The position numbers and the translations under genes were made by a program. A stretch of DNA of 10,260 bases from contig JBBQVO010000117.1 in NCBI GenBank assembly GCA_038211505.1, positions 1 to 10,260 on the forward strand, written 5' to 3'. The notes under the pieces were generated by a model that saw only the letters and a list, made by a program, of their open reading frames with translations, had not been told where the DNA came from and made no database searches. This document shows, piece after piece, positions 1-4,748 of the stretch. The stretch comes from JBBQVO01 sp038211505 (GTDB lineage Bacteria > Chloroflexota > Dehalococcoidia > DSTF01 > JACRBR01). Numbering within the stretch: the first letter of the stretch is position 1; the number at the start of each line of letters is the position of its first letter.

Positions 1-36
1 GCCGGCGACCTCAATACGCATGTCTCGATGCGACAT
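1..36 (-). CDS. Possible start of a gene running off the left edge
   Basis: On the minus strand an open frame begins with ATG at 36 (a second in-frame ATG is at 21) and runs to the edge, reading MSHRDMRIEVAG. It would be the next gene after the tRNA pair, in the same direction as everything else. No good Shine-Dalgarno sequence precedes either ATG, and a dozen codons are too few to identify a product. It could equally be non-coding spacer. Confidence 0.2.
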   Translation of the reverse strand, partial: MSHRDMRIEVAG

Positions 37-40
37 CGAT

Positions 41-58
41 CCGCCGTCCGCAGGGCGG
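41..58 (-). terminator. Weak GC hairpin downstream of the tRNA pair
   Basis: The sequence can form a 5-bp all-GC stem (CCGCC with GGCGG) around an 8-nt loop, about 40 nt past the encoded CCA of tRNA-Glu. There is no run of T after it on the minus strand. It may help end the tRNA transcript, but a stem this short is expected often by chance in GC-rich DNA. Confidence 0.2.
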
Positions 59-96
59 GTCCTAGCTTGGTTGGGGCAGTTGGCTCGCGAGAAGTG

Positions 97-173
97 TGGT
101 AGCGCGTGCGGGATTCGAACCCGCGATCTCCGCCTTGAGAGGGCGATGTCCTGGGCCGCTAGACGAACGCGCC
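97..173 (-). tRNA. tRNA-Glu (anticodon CTC)
   Basis: A complete 77-nt cloverleaf with encoded CCA. The acceptor stem is GGCGCGT/ACGCGCT, the D stem GTC/GAC has an 11-nt loop, and the anticodon stem TCGCC/GGCGG holds the loop CTCTCAA, giving anticodon CTC, which reads GAG. The variable loop has 5 nt, and the T arm is GCGGG-TTCGAAT-CCCGC. The discriminator is A at position 100. The first pair of the acceptor is a G1-U72 wobble, as I recall for cyanobacterial and plastid tRNA-Glu. It lies 3 bp after tRNA-Gln and is almost certainly co-transcribed with it. A C34 isoacceptor reads only GAG, so a TTC tRNA-Glu must exist elsewhere. Confidence 0.97.
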
Positions 174-176
174 ACG

Positions 177-250
177 TGGCTGGGGATGGAGGATTCGAAC
201 CCCCACATACGGATCCAGAATCCGCTGTCCTACCGTTAGACGAATCCCCA
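177..250 (-). tRNA. tRNA-Gln (anticodon CTG)
   Basis: A complete 74-nt cloverleaf with encoded CCA. The acceptor stem TGGGGAT/ATCCCCA is perfect and starts with the U1-A72 pair typical of bacterial tRNA-Gln. The D stem GTC/GAC has a 9-nt loop. The anticodon stem GCGGA/TCCGT has the loop TTCTGGA, giving anticodon CTG, which reads CAG. The variable loop has 4 nt, the T arm is GGGGG-TTCGAAT-CCTCC, and the discriminator is G at 180. It lies about 55 bp after the stop of gltX, whose product probably charges it with glutamate if the organism lacks GlnRS. A TTG isoacceptor should exist elsewhere. Confidence 0.97.
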
Positions 251-261
251 ATAGCCGCAGC

Positions 262-291
262 AGTCTAACAAACCTCCGCGCGCGCGGACAA
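262..291 (-). promoter_or_regulatory. Candidate promoter for the tRNA-Gln/tRNA-Glu pair
   Basis: On the minus strand a -35-like TTGTCC (286-291) and a -10-like TAGACT (262-267) are separated by 18 bp. Each matches the sigma-70-type consensus at 4 of 6 positions. The -10 ends 11 nt before the first base of tRNA-Gln, which would give a leader of about 5 nt, a usual length for tRNA transcripts. The spacer is largely a GC palindrome (275-288). Read-through from gltX is the alternative source of the transcript. Confidence 0.4.
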
Positions 292-305
292 TCGGCGCTG
301 AGTCT

Positions 306-1769
306 CTACAGCTTCGCGATGGCCGCGCGCAGGCGTTCGAGGCAGCGCTCGCGGCCGAGGATCGCCATGCTCTCGAACAGGGGCGGCGTCACGCGCTTTC
401 CGGTTGCCGCGACGCGCACGAGGGAGAAGAGATCGCCTGCCTTCACACTGAGTTCGTCCGCCAACGCACGCAGCGACGCCTCAAGCGCATCGTGCGTCCA
501 CGTCCCGCCGTCGATCGCGATGACGGCGCTCTCGAGCGCGCTCTTTGCATCGTCCGGCCGGGCGGTGAACGCCTTGCCGAGCAGCTCGTCCGTTGAGTAC
601 GTCAGACCTTCGGCGAAGAAGAAGTCGCAGTAGCCGGCGACCTCCGACAGCAGCTTGACGCGCTCGCGGATCAGCGGCGCGATGCGGGCGACGAGATCGC
701 GATCGATCGGTCGCGCGACCGACGCCGGCAGATCGGCGTCGAGGCGCGCGGCGAACGTCTCCGTCAGCTGCGCTTCGGGCATGTCGCGGATGTAGACGCC
801 GTTCATCCACGTCAGCTTCTCGACGTTGAACACGGCGGGATTCTTGACGATGCGGTCAAGCGAGAAATGTTCGATGAAGTCAGCGCGCGAGATGATCTCC
901 GTCTTGTCGTCGAGTGACCAGCCGACGAGCGCGAGGAAGTTGAACACCGCTTCCGGCAGAAAGCCTTGATCGCGATACTCGAACACACTGGTCGCGCCGT
1001 GTCGCTTGCTGAGCTTCGATCCATCGGGACCGAGCACGCGCGGTACGTGCGCGATCACCGGCGGCTCGATGCCCAGGGCACGATAGATCAGCATGTGGCG
1101 CGGCGCCGACGGGATCCACTCGTCGCCGCGCAGGACGTGCGAGATGCGCATTGCCTCATCGTCGACGATGTACGCGAGATGGTACGTCGGGTAGCCATCC
1201 GACTTCAGCATCACAAAGTCGTCGAGCGTCGCGAGCGCGAAGGTCATCTCGCCGTGGATCGCATCCTGAAACGAGACGTCGCCCGTCAGCGGCGTCTTGA
1301 ATCGCACGACGTGGCCGCGTCCTTCGGCCTCTGCTTCCGCGCGCGCCTCGCGCTGCCCCTGTGGTTCGCGGCAGCGCCGGTCGTAGCGCGGCGGCTGCTT
1401 CGTGCGCGTCTGCTCGGCGCGCACCGCATCGAGCCGCTCTGACGAGCACCAGCACTCGTAGGCATCACCCTGCTCGATCAGCCGCGCCGCCGCCGCCTGA
1501 TACCCCGCCAGACGCTCCGACTGCACATACGGGCCGAAAGGCCCGCCGATGTCCGGCCCCTCGTCGTAGTCGATGCCCAGCCACGTGAGGCTGTCGAGTA
1601 ACCCCTGCAGCGCGTTCGGGTCGTAGCGCGTGCGATCCGTGTCCTCGATACGCAGGATGAACTGGCCGCCGAAGTGGCGCGCCAGCAAGTAATCGAACAG
1701 CGCCGTCCGCAGATTGCCGAGATGCGGCACCCCCGTCGGACTCGGCGCGTACCGTGTACGAACGTCCAT
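306..1769 (-). CDS. gltX: Glutamyl-tRNA synthetase (GluRS)
   Basis: A class I aminoacyl-tRNA synthetase that attaches glutamate to tRNA-Glu and, in organisms without GlnRS, also to tRNA-Gln. The protein has 487 residues, the usual bacterial size. The N-terminal Rossmann domain carries the GluRS signature TRYAPSPTG (5-13) and a HIGH-type motif written HLGN (16-19). It is followed by IEDTDRTRY (41-49). A zinc-site region has C106, C108, Y129 and C133. The KMSKS motif is KLSKR (252-256). A helical anticodon-binding domain follows to the C-terminus. The only unusual stretch is an Arg/Glu/Ala-rich loop (about 135-152) after the zinc site. The ATG has no clear Shine-Dalgarno sequence, and a -10-like hexamer sits 7 nt before it, so a leaderless mRNA is possible. 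The gene is followed by tRNA-Gln and tRNA-Glu. Whether the enzyme is discriminating or not cannot be read from the sequence by eye. Confidence 0.98.
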   Translation of the reverse strand: MDVRTRYAPSPTGVPHLGNLRTALFDYLLARHFGGQFILRIEDTDRTRYDPNALQGLLDSLTWLGIDYDEGPDIGGPFGPYVQSERLAGYQAAAARLIEQGDAYECWCSSERLDAVRAEQTRTKQPPRYDRRCREPQGQREARAEAEAEGRGHVVRFKTPLTGDVSFQDAIHGEMTFALATLDDFVMLKSDGYPTYHLAYIVDDEAMRISHVLRGDEWIPSAPRHMLIYRALGIEPPVIAHVPRVLGPDGSKLSKRHGATSVFEYRDQGFLPEAVFNFLALVGWSLDDKTEIISRADFIEHFSLDRIVKNPAVFNVEKLTWMNGVYIRDMPEAQLTETFAARLDADLPASVARPIDRDLVARIAPLIRERVKLLSEVAGYCDFFFAEGLTYSTDELLGKAFTARPDDAKSALESAVIAIDGGTWTHDALEASLRALADELSVKAGDLFSLVRVAATGKRVTPPLFESMAILGRERCLERLRAAIAKL

Positions 1770-1776
1770 GTTAGCG

Positions 1777-1805
1777 ATCTTACAGGTCGTCGTTCGTAGT
1801 GAGTA
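1777..1805 (-). promoter_or_regulatory. Candidate promoter for gltX, possibly leaderless
   Basis: On the minus strand TAAGAT (1777-1782) matches the -10 consensus at 4 of 6 positions, and only 7 nt (CGCTAAC) separate it from the gltX ATG. The expected transcription start therefore falls on or beside the A of ATG. The hexamer at 17-bp spacing, TACTCA (1800-1805), is a poor -35. It lies inside the heptamer repeat tract. The absence of a Shine-Dalgarno sequence fits leaderless translation, but the promoter is weakly supported. Confidence 0.3.
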
Positions 1806-1838
1806 GCTTTTAGTGACTGGTGATCGGTGATTGGGGAT
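1797..1838. repeat. Degenerate heptanucleotide tandem repeat, six units
   Basis: Read on the plus strand, six consecutive 7-bp units follow each other: TAGTGAG, TAGCTTT, TAGTGAC, TGGTGAT, CGGTGAT and TGGGGAT. Five of the six fit YRGKGAN; the second has diverged. The tract fills much of the space between the stop of the deacetylase gene and the start of gltX, and it is less GC-rich than its surroundings. Heptameric short tandem repeats in intergenic DNA are known from cyanobacteria (STRR elements) and look similar in kind; homology to them is not claimed. Confidence 0.6.
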
Positions 1839-1861
1839 CGCGGGCGGGTCGTCTCGCGACG

Positions 1862-2890
1862 CTACAGAGCGTGCAGCGACTTCACGCGAGCCAGCGCCTC
1901 ATCAAATCCGGCGGGCGTCGGCGTATCGATCGCGCCGAGCGGGTCGGGCGTTGCCGCCTCTCCGGACATCAGCTCGATCGTGCGCCGGATCGACCAAGGC
2001 AGCGCGACGAGATGATAGCCGCCTTCAAGCGCCATGAGCATGCGCCCGTCGCAGAGCTCTCCGGCCGCGGCGACCAGCATCGCCACGATGCCGCCGTAGC
2101 CGTCGACAGACAGCAACTCACCGGCGAGCTCGTCGGCGTAGTGCGCGTCGTATCCGGCCGACACCACGATCATCTCGGGATGGAACCGCCGTAGCGCAGG
2201 CACGACGATCTCCGCGAACGACCGCGCATACTCGGCGTCGCCGCAGCGGTGCGGCATCGGGATGTTGATGTTCGCCCCGTGCCCTTCGCCGCTGCCGATC
2301 TCCTCGGCCTTGCCGGTGCCCGGATAGAATGGATACTCGTGCGTCGAGACATACAGGATCGAGCCGTCGTCGTAGAACGCATCCTGCGTGCCGTTGCCGT
2401 GATGTACGTCGAAGTCGACGATCGCGATGCGATCGAGCGCGTGCGTGCGCTGCGCATAACGCGCGGCGATGGCGACGTGATTGAACAGGCAGAACCCCAT
2501 CGCCTGATCGGGTGTCGCGTGATGGCCGGGTGGGCGCACGAGGCAGAACGCGTTGGCCACATTGCCGGCGACGATCGCGTCCACGGCATTGAGCGTCGAA
2601 CCGACGACACGCGCCGCCACATCGTACGAGCGCGGTGTGATCAGCGTATCGGGATCCGCCCAGCCTCCGCCCTCATCGGCCGCGCGCCGCACCGCCGCCA
2701 CATAGCGCTCGTCGTGCACGAGCGCCAGTTCGGCCGCCGTCGCATCGCGCGTCGGAAGCCGCGTCAGCGTGGCGAGCAGCCCGCACTCTTCGAGCAGCGC
2801 CATCGTCGCCACCATGCGGCTTTGGTTCTCGGGATGCGTACCTGTGTCGTGGTCGAGGAACATCGGATCGTAGATGAAGCCCGAAGCCAT
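1862..2890 (-). CDS. Histone deacetylase family protein (acetoin utilization / acetylpolyamine amidohydrolase type)
   Basis: A zinc-dependent amidohydrolase of the arginase/deacetylase fold that removes acetyl groups from lysine, polyamines or similar substrates; the true substrate is not known. Counted from the ATG at 2890 it has 342 residues. The start region FIYDPMFLDHDTGTHPEN is typical of the family. The catalytic elements are all present: PPGHH (120-124), the metal-site block DFDVHHGNG (159-167), D248 in SAGYDAH, and Y292 in EGGY. It should therefore be active and cytoplasmic; there is no signal peptide. A GTG further upstream (2965) would add 25 residues unlike the family, and it falls inside the terminator of the preceding gene, so I reject it. 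No Shine-Dalgarno sequence is visible. A candidate -10 lies 5 nt before the ATG. The gene is flanked by a terminator and a repeat tract and probably stands alone or reads into gltX. Confidence 0.93.
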   Translation of the reverse strand: MASGFIYDPMFLDHDTGTHPENQSRMVATMALLEECGLLATLTRLPTRDATAAELALVHDERYVAAVRRAADEGGGWADPDTLITPRSYDVAARVVGSTLNAVDAIVAGNVANAFCLVRPPGHHATPDQAMGFCLFNHVAIAARYAQRTHALDRIAIVDFDVHHGNGTQDAFYDDGSILYVSTHEYPFYPGTGKAEEIGSGEGHGANINIPMPHRCGDAEYARSFAEIVVPALRRFHPEMIVVSAGYDAHYADELAGELLSVDGYGGIVAMLVAAAGELCDGRMLMALEGGYHLVALPWSIRRTIELMSGEAATPDPLGAIDTPTPAGFDEALARVKSLHAL

Positions 2891-2895
2891 GCGGC

Positions 2896-2925
2896 AGTCT
2901 ATCGATCGAGGTCTCGACGGGACAC
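2896..2925 (-). promoter_or_regulatory. Candidate promoter for the deacetylase gene
   Basis: On the minus strand GTGTCC (2920-2925) and TAGACT (2896-2901) are separated by 18 bp. The -10 matches consensus at 4 of 6 positions and the -35 at 3 of 6. Only 5 nt lie between the -10 and the ATG, so the mRNA would have almost no leader. The layout (TGTCC, 18 bp, TAGACT) is the same as in the candidate promoter of the tRNA pair. The site lies downstream of the preceding gene's terminator, as a promoter here should. Confidence 0.35.
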
Positions 2926-2942
2926 CGTACGGGCTAGGCGCA

Positions 2943-2984
2943 TAGAAACGAAAGTGACCCGCCACTCCGAGAAGCGGCGGGCCA
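2943..2984 (-). terminator. Rho-independent terminator of the YggT-family gene
   Basis: The minus strand forms a 9-bp stem, TGGCCCGCC with GGCGGGTCA (one G-U pair), at 2976-2984 and 2955-2963. The 12-nt interval can extend the helix by about 3 more pairs. The stem is followed by a T-rich stretch, CTTTCGTTTCTA. It begins 26 nt after the stop codon of the YggT-family gene. The plus strand has no matching T tract, so it works leftwards only. This is the most convincing terminator in the window. Confidence 0.8.
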
Positions 2985-3010
2985 CGACGAGGATTGTCAG
3001 TTCGAGATCG

Positions 3011-3583
3011 TTAGCTGTGCGTTACACGCGTGCGGCGGGTGCTGTCGCCGCGCTCATCGAATCGCGGCAGAATGGCGGCGACGAGCATCGATGCAATGAC
3101 GAAGATCACGAACCACACGCCGATCGCGAGCAGCGTATTGACTTCGATGATCCCCTGATCCCAGGTGCGGTTCGTGAACGCGTTGCTGAACGGACGGGCG
3201 AACGGCCACGAGACATTCATGATGAAGTCGACAAATCCGCTGCGTGTGCTGGCGCCGAAGGCAACGAGCAGGAATCGCAGCGCCAGCAGCGCCTCAATTC
3301 CGAACAAGACGGCGTAGAGGATGGAGTTGACGCGCGTCGGCAGCGAGTCGAAGTAGCCGACACGGCGATCCGTCACGGTCTCGTCGTAGACGCGCGGTGC
3401 GGTCGTCGTGCGCTCTTCGTAGGCGGTCGTCGTCGCTGGCGCGACGTACTCTTCGCGTGCGACGCGGCCATCTGGCGCAACGACGGGCTCGGTGCGCTGC
3501 ACCGTCTCGTCACGCACGACGGAATCTCTGCGGGTCGGCTGTTGCGCCATGTCCTCGGTGTACGTCTGTTTGCGGAATCGCAT
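3011..3583 (-). CDS. YggT-family membrane protein with a long polar N-terminus
   Basis: A 190-residue protein. Residues 1-80 are polar and probably disordered, rich in Arg, Glu, Thr and Val. They include two adjacent 8-residue units that both begin TTTA (51-58 and 59-66). Two hydrophobic segments follow, at about 87-108 and 148-172. Between them lies the GFVDFIMNVSWPFARPF region, which resembles the YggT/Ycf19 family (LRFLL, then F..PFRP-like). That family consists of small inner-membrane proteins, linked in some bacteria to cell division or osmotic stress and in plastids to complex assembly; the biochemical role is unknown. The start at 3583 is set by a strong AAAGGAG ahead of the ATG; the open frame extends 16 codons upstream but lacks such a site. 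It has its own terminator and appears monocistronic. Confidence 0.88.
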   Translation of the reverse strand: MRFRKQTYTEDMAQQPTRRDSVVRDETVQRTEPVVAPDGRVAREEYVAPATTTAYEERTTTAPRVYDETVTDRRVGYFDSLPTRVNSILYAVLFGIEALLALRFLLVAFGASTRSGFVDFIMNVSWPFARPFSNAFTNRTWDQGIIEVNTLLAIGVWFVIFVIASMLVAAILPRFDERGDSTRRTRVTHS

Positions 3584-3588
3584 CTCGT

Positions 3589-3596
3589 ACTCCTTT
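3589..3596 (-). promoter_or_regulatory. Strong Shine-Dalgarno site that fixes the YggT-family start
   Basis: The minus strand reads AAAGGAGT followed by 5 nt and the ATG at 3583. It is the best anti-16S match in the window and decides between this ATG and an upstream in-frame start at 3631. No convincing -35/-10 pair was found in the upstream region 3597-3685. Confidence 0.8.
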
Positions 3597-3685
3597 CTGA
3601 GTAGCAACCTCAGCTTAGGCGGCGCAATCACGAGTCCCGTAACGCGAGCTCTTGCGGACGTGGCGGGGGTGTTGCAGAGATCGAA

Positions 3686-3710
3686 TCAGGGCCGCGCTTT
3701 ACGGCCCTGA
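3686..3710 (-). terminator. Hairpin after secF, probable operon terminator
   Basis: A perfect 9-bp inverted repeat, TCAGGGCCG with CGGCCCTGA, encloses a 7-nt loop. It begins 24 nt after the secF stop codon. No T run follows on either strand, so it is not a classical intrinsic terminator. Its strength and position at the end of the five-gene unit still suggest a role in transcript ending or 3'-end protection. The rest of 3584-3734 holds only the Shine-Dalgarno region of the next gene and nothing else I recognise. Confidence 0.5.
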
Positions 3711-3734
3711 CTGACAAGTATCTCGGTGACAAGG

Positions 3735-4748
3735 CTATTCCCCGACAGCCTCAATCGGGGCGACGTGCGAGGATGCGGAGCGACCGGTGAGTCGGCGCCA
3801 GGCGCGCGGGATATCACCCTGCTGCCACGTCACAAGGAACATGCTCGCGATGAAGACGGAGCTGTACGTACCCGTCGACACACCGATGAGCAGCACCAGC
3901 AAGAAGTCACGAATGCTGCCACCGCCGAGCAAGAGCAGCGCCAGAATCGAAAAGATCAGCGTCAGCGACGTGTTGAACGAGCGGCCCATCGTCTGGAGTA
4001 GGCTGTGGTTCACGGCGTCCGGGAAGCTGCGGATCAGGCCCTGCCCAACGTTCTCGCGGATCCGGTCGAACACGACGATCGAGTCATGCACCGAGAATCC
4101 GACGACGGTAAGCAAGCCGGTGATGAAGAACGTGTTCACTTCGACGTCGAACACTTTGCCGAGAATCGAAAAGACGCCGACGACGAGTAGCACATCATGG
4201 AGCAGCGCCACGATCGCCGAGACGCCATAGCGCAGCGAGTTCGGCACATTGCGGAACGCGTACGTGATGTAGACCGTGATGAAGAGCGACGCCAGGATCA
4301 CCGCGTACGCGGAATTGATGCCGATCTGTTTCGATACCGCCGCGGACACCGACGAGAACTCCGTGAACTGCGTCGTCGGCTTCGCCTGCGTGTCGAGGAA
4401 GCCGCCGTGCTGCTTACTAAGCGCCAGCTCGATCTGCTCGCGCTCCGACGGCAGCGCCGGCCCGACGGGCGGCGTCTGCGCCGACCCCTGGATCTCGTTC
4501 GTCCGGATCAGAAACTGGTTGATGCCCGTGCTCTGCACCTGCGCCTCGCCGTGGCCAAGCTTCGAAACCGCGTCCTTCACTTCGGTCGTCGTCGTCGCGT
4601 CCGCATAGCGGAATGAGAACGTCGTGCCGGACGTGAATTCGATACCGGGCTTGAGGCGCGGCGGGATCGTCAGCGAGATCACACCCGGGATGACGAGCAG
4701 AAACGAAAAGAGGTAGAACCAGTTGCGCTTCGAGACAAGATTAAGCAC
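3735..4748 (-). CDS. secF: Protein translocase subunit SecF
   Basis: The small half of the SecD/SecF pair, which binds SecYEG and uses the proton motive force to help pull proteins across the membrane. It has 337 residues. TM1 is at about 11-27, followed by an extracytoplasmic domain beginning with PGIEFTSGT (34-42). Five further hydrophobic segments lie at about 147-164, 175-196, 205-228, 262-275 and 282-305. The TM4 block VVGFSVHDSIVVFDRIREN (215-233) is the family signature; most homologues have a GYS(I/V)(N)D-type sequence there, so H221 replaces the usual Asn. RSFNTSLT (256-263) is also typical. It starts with GTG at 4748, overlapping the end of secD by 8 bp, with GGAGG 9 nt upstream inside secD. 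Translation is therefore probably coupled to secD. A hairpin follows the gene. Confidence 0.97.
   Translation of the reverse strand: MLNLVSKRNWFYLFSFLLVIPGVISLTIPPRLKPGIEFTSGTTFSFRYADATTTTEVKDAVSKLGHGEAQVQSTGINQFLIRTNEIQGSAQTPPVGPALPSEREQIELALSKQHGGFLDTQAKPTTQFTEFSSVSAAVSKQIGINSAYAVILASLFITVYITYAFRNVPNSLRYGVSAIVALLHDVLLVVGVFSILGKVFDVEVNTFFITGLLTVVGFSVHDSIVVFDRIRENVGQGLIRSFPDAVNHSLLQTMGRSFNTSLTLIFSILALLLLGGGSIRDFLLVLLIGVSTGTYSSVFIASMFLVTWQQGDIPRAWRRLTGRSASSHVAPIEAVGE

Noticed and set aside
20..268. 82-codon plus-strand open frame over the tRNAs
   Set aside because: It is the reverse complement of two complete tRNA genes. Its GIRTRD and GGFEPP strings are typical spurious translations of tRNA T arms.
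275..288. 14-bp palindrome TCCGCGCGCGCGGA as terminator of gltX
   Set aside because: As a hairpin it leaves only about 5 bp once a loop is allowed, and no T run follows. Alternating GC is expected in such DNA.
2891..2965. GTG start at 2965 for the deacetylase gene
   Set aside because: It would lie inside the terminator of the preceding gene and add 25 residues that do not resemble the family N-terminus.
2249..3604. 451-codon plus-strand open frame across the deacetylase and YggT-family genes
   Set aside because: It runs antisense through two convincing genes and across a terminator, and its product is Arg/His-rich with no recognisable motif. This is the usual shadow frame of GC-rich DNA.
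3584..3631. Upstream start at 3631 for the YggT-family protein
   Set aside because: The ATG at 3583 has a near-perfect Shine-Dalgarno sequence, which lies inside the proposed extension; the upstream start has none.
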